Of a DNA stretch of 64,000 nucleotides, positions 45,254 to 54,916 are shown in pieces. How positions within the stretch are numbered: the stretch's first letter is position 1; each line of letters starts with the position of its first letter. A program made the translations under genes and the position numbers. Source of the DNA: Rhizobium sp. 18055 (GTDB taxonomy: Bacteria > Pseudomonadota > Alphaproteobacteria > Rhizobiales > Rhizobiaceae); contig NZ_CACSKD010000019.1 of NCBI RefSeq assembly GCF_902706285.1, positions 1 to 64,000 on the forward strand. Direction: 5' to 3'. The notes beneath the pieces were generated by a model. It was not told the origin of the DNA. It worked only from the letters and a program-made list of their open reading frames with translations, and made no database searches.

Positions 45254-46501
45254 GTGACAGATTCATCACAAGCTGCGCACGCGGGCCGAGTGCCCATGGG
45301 CAAGGGTGAGTTCATTGCGCTGGCCGCCTTCCTGATGGCGATCAACTCGCTTGCCATCGATATCATGCTGCCAGCACTGCAGCAGATTGGCGCCAGCCTC
45401 AACGTCGAAAGCGAAAACCACCGCCAGTTCGTCGTTTCGACCTATCTCCTCGGCTTCGGCATGGCCCAGCTCTTTTACGGTCCACTGTCCGACCGCTTCG
45501 GCCGGCGCATACCGCTGCTCATCGGCATCGGCATCTACATATGTTCGGCACTTGGCAGCGCGCTGGTGCCAACCTTCGAGGGCCTGCTGATCCTGCGTTT
45601 CGTCCAGGGCCTCGGCTCTGCAGCCACCCGCGTCATCACCATCTCCATCGTTCGTGATGTCTACGGCGGACGCCAGATGGCGGAAGTCATGTCGCTGATC
45701 ATGATGGTGTTCATGATCGTGCCGGTCATTGCGCCCGGCAGCGGCCAGATCATCATGCTGTTCGGCAGCTGGCACCTGATCTTCGTGTTCATTGCCGTGA
45801 TGGCTGCGATCATTGCCGGATGGGCCTATATCCGCCTGCCTGAAACCTTGCGCCCGGAAAACGTCCGGCCGTTCACCGCCACGTCCATTCTCGGCGGTTT
45901 CAAGCTGGTCCTGACCAACCGCATCGCGCTTTGCTACACGATCGCCAGCACCTTCATCTTCGGCTCGCTGTTCGGCTTCATCAACTCGGCGCAGCAGATC
46001 TATGTCGGCATCTACGATCTCGGCGTATACTTCCCCTTCGCCTTTGCCGGCGTGGCCGTCTTCATGTCGATGTCGTCCTTCCTGAATTCGCGTCTGGTCG
46101 GCAAGTTCGGCATGCGTCGCCTGTCGCATGGTGCCCTGCTCGGTTTCATCGCCATCAACACCATCTGGCTCATTGCGCTGGTGTTCGGCCCGCACCCGAT
46201 GCCCTTCCCGTTCTTCATCGGCTTCTTCGGTCTGGCGATGTTCCAGTTCGGCTGGATCGGTTCGAACTTCAACTCGCTCGCCATGGAGCCGCTCGGTCAC
46301 GTAGCCGGAACCGCGTCCTCTGTGCTCGGTTTCATGAGCACGGTCGGCGGTGCGTTGATCGGCGCCGGCATTGGCCAGGCCTTCAACGGAACGGCGCTGC
46401 CGATGGTTGCCGGCTATTTCACCGTATCGATCATCGGGCTGGTCTTCGTGCTGATTGCCGAAAAGGGGCGCCTGTTTCAGCCGCACAACCCGGCAGTTTG
46501 A
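45254..46501 (+). CDS. Bcr/CflA-type multidrug efflux MFS transporter (first of tandem pair)
   Basis: Proton-driven exporter with 12 predicted TM helices, 415 residues. The drug:H+ antiporter pattern is seen in LAIDIMLPALQQIGASL (helix 1) and GPLSDRFGRRIPLLIG (MFS loop 2-3 signature), followed by RFVQGLGSAATRVITISIVRD-type helix 4. The start is GTG 45254. The following gene is a close structural relative, so this is a tandem duplication. Substrate unknown. Confidence 0.88.
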   Translation: MTDSSQAAHAGRVPMGKGEFIALAAFLMAINSLAIDIMLPALQQIGASLNVESENHRQFVVSTYLLGFGMAQLFYGPLSDRFGRRIPLLIGIGIYICSALGSALVPTFEGLLILRFVQGLGSAATRVITISIVRDVYGGRQMAEVMSLIMMVFMIVPVIAPGSGQIIMLFGSWHLIFVFIAVMAAIIAGWAYIRLPETLRPENVRPFTATSILGGFKLVLTNRIALCYTIASTFIFGSLFGFINSAQQIYVGIYDLGVYFPFAFAGVAVFMSMSSFLNSRLVGKFGMRRLSHGALLGFIAINTIWLIALVFGPHPMPFPFFIGFFGLAMFQFGWIGSNFNSLAMEPLGHVAGTASSVLGFMSTVGGALIGAGIGQAFNGTALPMVAGYFTVSIIGLVFVLIAEKGRLFQPHNPAV

Positions 46502-46548
46502 GCAGACGCTTGACCGATTGAGACGATCTCACATTTCAGGACACGACT

Positions 46549-47829
46549 ATGACGCCGCCACATAAGCCGCACACCGAAAACCAGGGGTCAAGCCGTATCG
46601 GCATGGGCTTCCTCGAATTCGTCGTCACCATCGCCATCATGACGGCAAGCGTCGCGATGGCAATCGACAGCATGCTGCCATCGCTGCCCGCGATCGGCCA
46701 ATCGCTCGGCGTCGTCAACGGCAATGATACGCAGTTGGTCATCGCCGTCTTCTTCCTCGGCTTCGGCGTGTCGCAGATCGTCTTCGGCAGCCTCTCCGAC
46801 ACCTTCGGACGCCGCAACATCCTGCTCGGCGGCCTTGCTGTCTACGTGCTGGCCATGTTCGCAGCCGCTGCCACCGGCAGCTTCGAGATGCTGCTGGTCA
46901 TGCGCTTCGTCCAGGGCCTCGGCGGTGCGGCTGTCCGCATCACCACCATGGCGATCGTCCGCGACTGCTTCGGCGGTCGCGAAATGGCCCGTGTCATGTC
47001 TTATGTCATGATCGTCTTCATGATCGTTCCGATCATTGCACCGTCCGTCGGCCAGCTGATCATCACCTATGCCAACTGGCACTGGATCTTCATCCTGCTT
47101 GGCATCGTCGGTGCCATTCTCTTCGTCTGGGCAGCGCTTCGCCTCAAGGAATCGCTGCCGAAGGAAGAGCGCATTCCGCTTTCTTTCGGTAACGTCGCCT
47201 CCGGCTTCAAGACCGTTCTGACCAACAAGATCACCTGCGGCTACATGATCGGCCTGACCATGTTCACGGCTGTCATCAGCGCCTATGTGATCTCCGTCCA
47301 GCAGGTCTTCGGTGAGGTCTACGGCCTCGGCGACTGGCTGCCGATCGCCTTTGCGGCGACCGCCGGCGGCATCGCCATTGCCAACTTCGCCAACGGCTTT
47401 TTCGTCCGCAAGTTCGGCATGCGCCGCATCTCGCACGTGGCGATGATCCTGTTCACCATCGTCTCGGCCATCGGCTTCTTCAAGGCGCTGGGCGGCAAGC
47501 CCGATTTCGCCTTCGCATACGTGCTCTTCACCATCCTCCTGATGATGTTCGCCGTCATCGCCACCAACTTCACGGCCATCAGCCTGGAGCCGATGGGCAA
47601 TCTCGCCGGCACCGCCACCTCGATCACCGGCTTCGTCTCCACCACCTTCGGCGCCATTCTCGGCGGCGCCGTCGGCCAGTTGTTCAACGGCACGGTACAG
47701 CCACTGTTCGGCGGCTTTGCGCTGTTCGGCCTGGTCAGCATCATCGCCACTCTCTGGGCCGAAGGCGGCAAGCTCTTCACCCACCCGGGCGACGATCCCG
47801 AGCTCGATCCAGGTGCCGGACACTTCTGA
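46549..47829 (+). CDS. Bcr/CflA-type multidrug efflux MFS transporter (second of tandem pair)
   Basis: A 426-residue 12-TM transporter of the same type as its upstream neighbour. It shares helix 1 (VAMAIDSMLPSLPAIGQSLG), the loop signature GSLSDTFGRRNILLG, FVQGLGGAAVRITTMAIVRD and the helix-11/12 regions. The gene starts 47 bases after the first with AGGA before the ATG, so both are likely on one transcript. Divergence of the two sequences suggests different substrates or heteromeric redundancy. A bidirectional terminator follows. Confidence 0.88.
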   Translation: MTPPHKPHTENQGSSRIGMGFLEFVVTIAIMTASVAMAIDSMLPSLPAIGQSLGVVNGNDTQLVIAVFFLGFGVSQIVFGSLSDTFGRRNILLGGLAVYVLAMFAAAATGSFEMLLVMRFVQGLGGAAVRITTMAIVRDCFGGREMARVMSYVMIVFMIVPIIAPSVGQLIITYANWHWIFILLGIVGAILFVWAALRLKESLPKEERIPLSFGNVASGFKTVLTNKITCGYMIGLTMFTAVISAYVISVQQVFGEVYGLGDWLPIAFAATAGGIAIANFANGFFVRKFGMRRISHVAMILFTIVSAIGFFKALGGKPDFAFAYVLFTILLMMFAVIATNFTAISLEPMGNLAGTATSITGFVSTTFGAILGGAVGQLFNGTVQPLFGGFALFGLVSIIATLWAEGGKLFTHPGDDPELDPGAGHF

Positions 47830-47834
47830 TAAAC

Positions 47835-47866
47835 AAGCCCGCCGCGTTGATGAACTCGGCGGGCTT
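47835..47866. terminator. Bidirectional terminator between the MFS pair and the inositol-phosphatase gene
   Basis: AAGCCCGCCG (47835-47844) pairs with CGGCGGGCTT (47857-47866). It separates two convergent genes and has an A/T-biased edge on both sides, so it may serve both. Confidence 0.7.
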
Positions 47867-47875
47867 TCAAATGGC

Positions 47876-48700
47876 TCAGACCGTAAACACCTCGCGCCTC
47901 AGCAGTTCCCAGCTCTCCTTGTCGGGCGCGATCAGCAATCCGCCATCGACGTGGTGCGGCAGGTAGGGTGAGCCATCGAAGCGCGCCGCGTGGCCGCCAG
48001 CCTCGACGCAGATCAGCGTGCCGCCGAGGTGATCCCAGGGCATCAGCTTATTGTACATCAGGTAATGGACATGGCCGCCGGCAAAGGCGCGATGTTCGTG
48101 CGCGGCGCAACGGTAGTTGCAGATGAAGCGAACCTTGGCGAGGTTGGCAAGCACCTCTACCCGCTTGTCCTTCGCCAGGAAGCCTGTCGAGGCCATGCCG
48201 ACCATCTCGTCAAGCGCCACCGGCTTTGCCACCGACAGCCGCTCCGCCTCGCCGCTCGGCCGCTTCAGCCATGCGCCCGCGCCCTTCTCTGCCATCACCC
48301 AATCATCGCCCATCGGATCGTAGATGATACCGGCCATCGTCTCGCCATTGGCGACGACCGAGGCCATGACGCCGAAGGCTGGAATACCCGATGCGAAATT
48401 GAAGGTGCCATCGACTGGATCGACGATGATCGAAAGCTCGGAACCCTCGAGCTTGTCGAGCAGCGCCGGGTCGGCGGCTACCGATTCTTCGCCGATGAAC
48501 AGCGCATCCGGCCAAAGCGTTGCAACCTCGGCCTTGATCATCCGCTCGGCTTGCAGATCCGCTTCGGTCACCAGATCGGTTGCCTCACTCTTGGCGCGCA
48601 CATCGTCACTGCCGAGCCGGCGGAATCGCGGCAAAATCTCTGCCTTCGCCGCACGCCTCAGGAGATCGGCAAGCGTCGTTACATCTATCTTGGAAGCCAT
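47876..48700 (-). CDS. Inositol monophosphatase family protein
   Basis: A 274-residue Mg-dependent phosphatase of the IMPase family. Metal-ligand motifs are FIGEESVA (metal-binding glutamates), IIVDPVDGTFNFASG (DPVDGT) and MPWDHLGGTLICVEAGG (WDxxAG-like). It may act on inositol phosphate, fructose-1,6-bisphosphate or PAP; substrate cannot be told. The frame is open 23 codons further, but AAGGA before the ATG at 48700 supports this start. Confidence 0.9.
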   Translation of the reverse strand: MASKIDVTTLADLLRRAAKAEILPRFRRLGSDDVRAKSEATDLVTEADLQAERMIKAEVATLWPDALFIGEESVAADPALLDKLEGSELSIIVDPVDGTFNFASGIPAFGVMASVVANGETMAGIIYDPMGDDWVMAEKGAGAWLKRPSGEAERLSVAKPVALDEMVGMASTGFLAKDKRVEVLANLAKVRFICNYRCAAHEHRAFAGGHVHYLMYNKLMPWDHLGGTLICVEAGGHAARFDGSPYLPHHVDGGLLIAPDKESWELLRREVFTV

Positions 48701-48837
48701 GGTTTTGTCCTTCTTTGCGCCACAGAGCACGTCGCGCAAAACTGCGTCGCAGTTCTGCGATGACGACATGCGTCAGGACCAGAACCTAAAGCGCAAAAAG
48801 CAAATCCGAAAGATCGCGGCGCGTTTTAATACGCCGA

Positions 48838-49734
48838 TCACCCAGTCTTCGAGACAGCCTCTCCCGCCATCAGGCCGGCGAAGTCGAAAAGCTTGGGGTC
48901 GAGCAGATGCGACGGGTTCACATGCGAAAGCGCCCTGAGCATCGTGTCCTTGCGGCCCGGCATGCGCCGTTCGATATCGGCAAGCATATCCTTCATCGCA
49001 TTGCGCTGCAGGCCGTCCTGCGAGCCGCAGAGGTCGCACGGGATGATCGGAAACTGCATGGCAGCGGCGAACTTCGCCATGTCGTCCTCGGCGCAGTAGG
49101 CGAGCGGCCGCAGCACCATCAGGTCGCCCTCATCGTTCAACAGCTTCGCCGGCATCGAGGCCAGACGGCCGCCATGGAAGAAGTTCATGAAGAAGGTTTC
49201 GAGGATATCTTCGCGGTGGTGCCCGAGCACCAGTGCATCGCAGCCTTCTTCGCGGGCGATCCGATAGAGATTGCCACGGCGCAGGCGCGAACAGAGAGAG
49301 CAGTAGGTTCCGCCAGCCGGTACCTTCTCCTTCACGATCGAATAGGTGTCGCGATATTCGATCCGGTGCCTGACGCCGACCTTCGTCAGGTACTCAGGCA
49401 GGATATGCTTCGGAAAATTCGGCTGGCCCTGGTCGAGGTTGCAGGCGATGAGTTCAACCGGCAGCAGGCCGCGCCATTGCAGGTCGAGCAGCAGCGCCAG
49501 CAAGCCGTAGGAATCCTTGCCGCCCGAGACGCCGATCAGCCACCGCTTCTGGCCCTTCAGCATGCCGAAATCGTCAAACGCCTGGCGCATCTGCCGCAGC
49601 AGCCGCTTGCGCAGCTTGTTGAACGAGACCGAGCTTGGCGCATCGGCAAACAATGCATGCGCGATACCGCCTTCGATCTCAGGCGCTTCCAGCTCGTCGG
49701 CAATGTTGCCGGAAATGTTCGCAGCGATATTCAT
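48838..49734 (-). CDS. ttcA: tRNA 2-thiocytidine synthetase TtcA
   Basis: Thiolates cytidine 32 of tRNA, an ATP-dependent Fe-S enzyme. The 298-residue protein has the PP-loop ISGVSGGKDSYGLLAL (SGGKDS), the first cysteine pair in YCSLCSRLRRG and a third in IPCDLCGSQDGL, which together bind the [4Fe-4S] cluster. The sulfur probably comes via a cysteine desulfurase such as IscS/SufS made in this window. The gene stands after the inositol-phosphatase gene on the same strand. Confidence 0.95.
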   Translation of the reverse strand: MNIAANISGNIADELEAPEIEGGIAHALFADAPSSVSFNKLRKRLLRQMRQAFDDFGMLKGQKRWLIGVSGGKDSYGLLALLLDLQWRGLLPVELIACNLDQGQPNFPKHILPEYLTKVGVRHRIEYRDTYSIVKEKVPAGGTYCSLCSRLRRGNLYRIAREEGCDALVLGHHREDILETFFMNFFHGGRLASMPAKLLNDEGDLMVLRPLAYCAEDDMAKFAAAMQFPIIPCDLCGSQDGLQRNAMKDMLADIERRMPGRKDTMLRALSHVNPSHLLDPKLFDFAGLMAGEAVSKTG

Positions 49735-49792
49735 GTCTCATCCAATCGATATCCCGGCTCTGCTTAGCAGAAAGCCGCGATGCAACACAGCG

Positions 49793-50722
49793 TCAATCGC
49801 CGAAAACCGACCATCCCGTACGCGCCGCCAGCATCTCCAGCGCCACGGCGCCGAGTTGCGAATTGCCGACCTTGTTCAGCCCCGGCGACCAGACCGCCAT
49901 CGAGGCAATGCCGGGTGCCACCGCGAAGATGCCGCCACCGACGCCGCTCTTGCCGGGAAGACCGACGTGATAGGCGAAATCGCCGGAGCCGTCGTAATGG
50001 CCGCAGGTCAGCATCAGCGCATTGATACGCCGCGCCCGCTTCGGTGAAACAACCGAGAGGCCGGCCACCGGATTGCTGCCGCGCGCCGCCAGGAACAGAC
50101 CGGCCTTGGCCAGTTGCTCGGTGGTCATCGACAGGGCGCACTGGTGGAAATACACACCCAGCACATGCTCGACCGGATGATCGAGATTGCCGTAGGATTT
50201 CATGAAATTGGCAAGTGCCGAATTGCGGAAACCCGTCCGTGTCTCGGACTTCGCCACCTTGCCGTCGATCGTCACCGTATCATCGTCGGCGAGATAGCGC
50301 ACGAAGCGCAACAGTTCCCCGATCGCCTCGCGCGGCGCATGACCTGACATGACGACGTCGGTCACGGCAATGGCCCCGGCATTGATGAACGGATTGCGCG
50401 GAATGCCGGATTCCTGCTCCAGCTGCACGATCGAATTGAAGGCGGAGCCGGAAGGCTCACGTCCAACGCGCTTCCACAGCTGCTCGCCGACCTTGCCGAG
50501 CGCTAGCGTCAGCATGAACATTTTGGAAATGCTCTGGATCGAGAATGGCACGGCGGTATCGCCAACGCTGTGGACCTTGCCATCGACGGTGGCGATCGTC
50601 AGCCCGAACTGCTTCGGATCGACCTTGGCAAGCTCGGGAATATAATCGGCCACCCTTCCCTCGCCGATTCTCGGCTGAAGTTCAGCGTAGATGTCGTCTA
50701 GGACTGCCTGCAAATCGACCAT
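49793..50722 (-). CDS. glsA: Glutaminase
   Basis: Hydrolyses glutamine to glutamate and ammonia. The 309-residue protein is of the serine-dependent beta-lactamase-like type, with the catalytic SISK motif (in PFSIQSISKMFMLTL, about residues 62-76) and the downstream tyrosine/serine motifs PRNPFINAGAIAVTD and FLAARGSNP. In bacteria it aids acid resistance or nitrogen balance. ATG has GGAG upstream. rpsD and its terminator precede it on the same strand. Confidence 0.95.
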   Translation of the reverse strand: MVDLQAVLDDIYAELQPRIGEGRVADYIPELAKVDPKQFGLTIATVDGKVHSVGDTAVPFSIQSISKMFMLTLALGKVGEQLWKRVGREPSGSAFNSIVQLEQESGIPRNPFINAGAIAVTDVVMSGHAPREAIGELLRFVRYLADDDTVTIDGKVAKSETRTGFRNSALANFMKSYGNLDHPVEHVLGVYFHQCALSMTTEQLAKAGLFLAARGSNPVAGLSVVSPKRARRINALMLTCGHYDGSGDFAYHVGLPGKSGVGGGIFAVAPGIASMAVWSPGLNKVGNSQLGAVALEMLAARTGWSVFGD

Positions 50723-50741
50723 TGCTTCTCTCCAGATAACA

Positions 50742-50768
50742 AAAAAGCCGCCCCAAGAGGCGGCCTTT
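50742..50768 (-). terminator. rpsD terminator
   Basis: On the minus strand GCCGCC and GGCGGC flank a six-base loop and are followed by TTTTTT (plus-strand A-run 50741-50746). It lies 24 bases past the rpsD stop codon and just upstream of glsA. Confidence 0.85.
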
Positions 50769-50791
50769 CCGTATGCGAAAACGCCTCGCGA

Positions 50792-51409
50792 TTAACGCGA
50801 ATAGAATTCGACCACCAGATGCGGTTCCATGATGACGGCAAAAGGAACGTCAGCAAGAGTCGGTACACGAGCGAAGGTCGCAACCATCTTGTGATGATCG
50901 ACTTCGATGTAGTCGGGAACGTCGCGTTCAGCCAGGCTGACGGCTTCGAGGACCGTAACCAGCTGCTTCGACTTCTGACGAACTTCGATGACGTCGCCAG
51001 CCTTGCAGCGGTAAGAACCGATGTTGACGCGGACGCCGTTCACAGTCACGTGGCCGTGGTTGACGAACTGGCGTGCAGCGAAAACGGTCGGGACGAACTT
51101 GGCGCGGTAAACGATCGCATCCAGGCGGGATTCCAGAAGACCGATGAGGTTTTCCGAAGTGTCGCCCTTGCGGCGGTCGGCTTCAGCGAAGATCGCGCGG
51201 AACTGCTTCTCGCGCAGGTCACCGTAGTAACCCTTGAGCTTCTGCTTGGCGCGCAGCTGCACACCGAAGTCCGAAAGCTTGCCCTTGCGGCGCTGACCGT
51301 GCTGGCCCGGGCCGTATTCGCGGCGGTTCACCGGGGACTTAGGACGACCCCAGATGTTCTCGCCCATACGGCGGTCAATTTTGTACTTGGACGATTCGCG
51401 CTTGCTCAT
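50792..51409 (-). CDS. rpsD: Ribosomal protein S4
   Basis: Primary 16S-binding protein of the small subunit; 205 residues, full length. It has the N-terminal SKYKIDRRMGENIWGRPKSP, the S4 RNA-binding domain (about 93-155, with GLLESRLDAIVYRAKFVP and ARQFVNHGHVTVNG) and a C-terminal end EPHLVVEFYSR. An in-frame extension to 51466 exists, but the family start is ATG 51409. It is a lone ribosomal gene here, as usual for rhizobia. Confidence 0.97.
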   Translation of the reverse strand: MSKRESSKYKIDRRMGENIWGRPKSPVNRREYGPGQHGQRRKGKLSDFGVQLRAKQKLKGYYGDLREKQFRAIFAEADRRKGDTSENLIGLLESRLDAIVYRAKFVPTVFAARQFVNHGHVTVNGVRVNIGSYRCKAGDVIEVRQKSKQLVTVLEAVSLAERDVPDYIEVDHHKMVATFARVPTLADVPFAVIMEPHLVVEFYSR

Positions 51410-51666
51410 CGTATTTCCTTTCAGAATGTTACGGCAGTTTGTTTCCAAACTGCTCGAAGGAAACACGCCCTCCTTTGGCCCCTTTTTGGGAGGCCCGACA
51501 GGATTTTCCGGTTTCGCGAACTGGAAGATCCACGGGACATGTCAAATGAAACACGGGACATTGCTGCCCCGTGCTGGCGCGGTGTTTAGGGGGAAGCCAC
51601 TGGAATGTCAATCACAATCCAAGGCCGCACCGGCAAGACCGCTCGATTTAAAAGCCCTGCCCGGAC

Positions 51667-53124
51667 TTATTTCATGCCCAGCTTCTGGGTCTTCAGGCCG
51701 AGCGCGTCGCTGATCGTGTAGAACAGGTCGGTCTGGTCGGTCAGGCCGCTGACATTGGCCGCACGCGGGCCGTAGGCGGCGATACGCAGCTGCGAGCCGG
51801 TGTGACCCTGGTCATCGGCATCGTCGGAGTTGCCGTAGCTGACCGCCATGACGGAGCCGTCCTTGGTCATCAGCGCTTCCGTCAGGCCAGGAGCCTTGGT
51901 GTCGGCATCGACGATCTGGCTGGCATGAGCATGGTCGGCAGTGACGATGACGAGTGTATCGCCAGCTTCCTGCGCGAACGCCAGCGCTGCCTGCACGGCT
52001 TCGTCGAGATCGACAGTCTCGCCGATCTGGCCGCATGGGTTGGCCGCATGGTCCTGCTTGTCGATCGACGCGCCTTCGACCTGAAGGAAGAAGCCCTTCT
52101 CGTTGGTGCGCAACAATTCGATCGCCTTGGAAGTCATCTGCGCCAGGGTCGGCGTCGCGGCCGTCCGCTTCTCGTTCGGCTTGCAGACCACAGGTTCCTT
52201 TTCGATATTGCCGTAGTGGCTGGCCTTCGGACCTTCCCAACGCACCGGCATATTGCCTTCTGCGAAGAGACCCAGCACCGGGGCGCTGTCGCCGGCTTCC
52301 TTCACTGCCTGAAGCTCATCGAGGTTGGACACCAGCTTGAAGCCGCGCTCCTCGGCCTGCGCCCGCAGCGTCTTGCCCTTCCAATCGCCGGCCTTGGCCG
52401 TCTCGCCGAAGCTCTTGGCACCGCCACCGAGCGTTACGTCGGCACGCGCGTTGATCAGCTGTTCGGTGATTGAACCCTTGCCGCCGTTCTCGAGCGCATT
52501 GCTGGCGCACTTTTCCGACGTTGCTTCCGGGCCGTAGCACTTGCGTTGCGTCACATGGGCGATCTGTACCGCCGGCGTCGCGTCCTGAAGTTCGGCGGTC
52601 GATACGTTGCCGGTGCCGAGACCGGCAGCCTTGGCCTTTTCCAGCAGCGTTTCGTGCGCCTCTTCGCGGATATCGACGCCGATCGCGCCGTTATAGCTCT
52701 TCACGCCGGTTGCCCAGGCGGTGCCCGATGCGGCCGAGTCCGTCACATAGGTCGGCTTGCCGGTCTTCTTGTCGAGCGAGTAGTGCGTGTACTGGCCGGT
52801 CACCGGCAAAGCGTCGATGCCCTTGAAATACTGGCCGGCGCCGACGGCATAGTTGCGCGCGATGGTGATTTCGGAATCACCCATGCCGTCGCCGATCAGA
52901 AGGATGACGTTTTTCGGGCGACCATCGACGATCGCAGCGCGATAGGCTTCGGTGATGTCGCCGGAGATACGACGGGCACCGCCAGGCACGCTCAGCTCCT
53001 GGCTGGCACCGCGTTCCAGCAGCTTCACAGCCGTATCAGCAGCAGCGACAGGCTGAATGGCAACGGTTGCGAGCAAGGCTGCAGCAAGCGCCTGAGACAC
53101 GTGGCGACGGATTTTGTATGACAT
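51667..53124 (-). CDS. phoA: Alkaline phosphatase PhoA
   Basis: Periplasmic phosphomonoesterase of 485 residues. The signal peptide is MSYKIRRHVSQALAAALLAT followed by VAIQPVAAA. The catalytic serine is in VTDSAASGTAWATGVKSYNG (about residue 120 of the precursor). Metal-ligand motifs include LLIGDGMGDSEI and VTADHAHASQI. ATG 53124 was chosen because AAGGAG lies nine bases upstream, with another ATG (53133) immediately after the same site. A Pho-box-like sequence lies upstream. It lacks phosphate-transport neighbours. Confidence 0.94.
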   Translation of the reverse strand: MSYKIRRHVSQALAAALLATVAIQPVAAADTAVKLLERGASQELSVPGGARRISGDITEAYRAAIVDGRPKNVILLIGDGMGDSEITIARNYAVGAGQYFKGIDALPVTGQYTHYSLDKKTGKPTYVTDSAASGTAWATGVKSYNGAIGVDIREEAHETLLEKAKAAGLGTGNVSTAELQDATPAVQIAHVTQRKCYGPEATSEKCASNALENGGKGSITEQLINARADVTLGGGAKSFGETAKAGDWKGKTLRAQAEERGFKLVSNLDELQAVKEAGDSAPVLGLFAEGNMPVRWEGPKASHYGNIEKEPVVCKPNEKRTAATPTLAQMTSKAIELLRTNEKGFFLQVEGASIDKQDHAANPCGQIGETVDLDEAVQAALAFAQEAGDTLVIVTADHAHASQIVDADTKAPGLTEALMTKDGSVMAVSYGNSDDADDQGHTGSQLRIAAYGPRAANVSGLTDQTDLFYTISDALGLKTQKLGMK

Positions 53125-53189
53125 GGCTGACATCTCCTTTTGACAAAGCGTACGCCCTTGAGGGCATGCGCGCCTTATCCACCACCGAG

Positions 53190-53207
53190 ATGAACGGCAT
53201 GTGACAA
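53190..53207 (-). promoter_or_regulatory. Candidate Pho box upstream of phoA
   Basis: Minus-strand TTGTCAC-ATGC-CGTTCAT matches the two 7-base half-sites of the PhoB box (CTGTCAT-N4-CTGTCAT) at 5 of 7 positions each with correct 4-base spacing. It lies 66 bases before the phoA start. Confidence 0.55.
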
Positions 53208-53302
53208 CAGCAACCCTTTCGTGTGCATGCGAAGGCAACACACCAAGAAAGCTGCAGTCCAACAATCATCTCACTGACAGAAGATATAAAACGGCAGGCC
53301 GA

Positions 53303-54820
53303 TCATTCAGCGGCGGAGCGCAGCTCTTCCACATCCGGCGCATTGGCATCACCGGGCGCCGTCTGGCAGTTCATGTCGGGGAAAGCGACGATGCGCTTGC
53401 CGGAGAAATCCGTGTGCACGACGACGGTGCCGTGCTCCTCGAAATAGCCGAGCAGACGCCGGGCACGACGTGCGGAGTGCGTGCCGTAGGCCCGGGCGAT
53501 ACGGGCATCGGACGGGCATGGCTCGCCGCAGACGGCAGCCTTGGCCAGCATCAGGAACACACCCTGCAGATCATCGGTGACGCCTGACGACAGCGATAGC
53601 GCCGTCGCCCACACTTCGGTCTCGGCCGTTGCCGCATCGACGCCGGAGCGCGACACCGCCACCCTGCGCCGAAACTCCGGCAACGACATTGGCGATCCCG
53701 GCACACGGCGCATGCGCAGGCGAACGAGGAACTCCTGGTAGAGCACCGAATCCGTGCGGAAGCCCGAGCCAGAATCTCCGAGGATCTCGTGGAGCACGGC
53801 CGACAGTCTTTCCTCGCGATCCTCCGCCGACATCTCCGGCTGGCTAACGCGGCCTTCGGGCGGCTGAGGTGCGGAAGCGGCAGGCGTCGAGCGGGCAAGC
53901 TCGGCCAGAATATCCGTCGTCGGGCGTGGCGCCGGTGCTGCGCGGCGCGTCAACGGCCGCTGGAACTCTTCCGGATCCGGTGTGAAAATCAGGTCTTCGA
54001 CATCCTGAGGCGAATCCGGCAGCGGCATCAGCTTCGGGCTCGACGAGCGCGCCGAAGTCTCGACATTGCCGATCTGGATCGGCAGCGGACGACGCGACAA
54101 GGCCGGGCCGAGCGCAACGAAATTGCCGCGCTTCAGGTCACGGAACATTTCGGCCTGGCGGCGGTCCATGCCCAGAAGGTCGGCAGCGCGTGCCATGTCG
54201 ATATCGAGAAAGGTGCGGCCCATCAGGAAGTTGGAGGCCTCTGCCGCAACGTTCTTGGCAAGCTTGGCGAGACGCTGGGTGGCAATCACGCCCGCCAGTC
54301 CACGCTTACGGCCGCGGCACATCAGGTTGGTCATCGCGCCGAGCGACATCTTGCGGGCATCGTCGGAAACCTCGCCAGCGACGGACGGCGCAAACATCTG
54401 CGCTTCATCGACCACAACAAGAACCGGATACCAGAACTCACGATCGGCATCGAACATGCCGTTGAGGAAGGCTGCGGCAGCACGCATCTGCTGCTCGACC
54501 TCAAGACCTTCAAGGGTCAGCACGCAGGAGACCCGGTGCTGGCGAATGCGGTTGGCGATGCCGGCCAGCTCTGCCTCGGTGCGCTCGCCATCGACGACAA
54601 CATGGCCGAACTTGTCACTCAGCGTCACGAAGTCGCCTTCGGGATCGATGATCACCTGCTGCACCCACTGGGCGGATTGTTCCAGCAGGCGTCGCAGCAG
54701 ATGCGACTTGCCCGAGCCGGAATTGCCCTGCACCAGAAGGCGGGTCGCCAGCAGCTCCTCGATATCGAGCGTGGCCGGATTGCCTCCCGACGCCGATCCC
54801 ATATCGATACCAACCTGCAA
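53303..54820 (-). CDS. HerA/DUF87-type ATPase
   Basis: A 505-residue P-loop ATPase of the HerA/FtsK-like superfamily. The Walker A is VQGNSGSGKSHLL (about 28-40) and the Walker B is LVVVDEAQMFAP (about 133-144); RGRKRGLAGVIATQRLAKLA is the sensor/arginine-finger region. The C-terminal third looks like a winged-helix or DNA-binding part (SVLYQEFLVRLRMRR, YGTHSARRARRLLGYFEEHG). Related ATPases move or unwind DNA; a partner nuclease such as NurA is not adjacent. The start is TTG 54820 with AAGGGA seven bases upstream. Confidence 0.85.
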   Translation of the reverse strand: MQVGIDMGSASGGNPATLDIEELLATRLLVQGNSGSGKSHLLRRLLEQSAQWVQQVIIDPEGDFVTLSDKFGHVVVDGERTEAELAGIANRIRQHRVSCVLTLEGLEVEQQMRAAAAFLNGMFDADREFWYPVLVVVDEAQMFAPSVAGEVSDDARKMSLGAMTNLMCRGRKRGLAGVIATQRLAKLAKNVAAEASNFLMGRTFLDIDMARAADLLGMDRRQAEMFRDLKRGNFVALGPALSRRPLPIQIGNVETSARSSSPKLMPLPDSPQDVEDLIFTPDPEEFQRPLTRRAAPAPRPTTDILAELARSTPAASAPQPPEGRVSQPEMSAEDREERLSAVLHEILGDSGSGFRTDSVLYQEFLVRLRMRRVPGSPMSLPEFRRRVAVSRSGVDAATAETEVWATALSLSSGVTDDLQGVFLMLAKAAVCGEPCPSDARIARAYGTHSARRARRLLGYFEEHGTVVVHTDFSGKRIVAFPDMNCQTAPGDANAPDVEELRSAAE

Positions 54821-54916
54821 GTCCAAATCCCTTCTGAAATCAACAGCACTCTGTAGCACATTCGCCGCCGGATACTGCCGCCGATCAACAAAACCCACAG
54901 CCAATCGTCACAGCGT

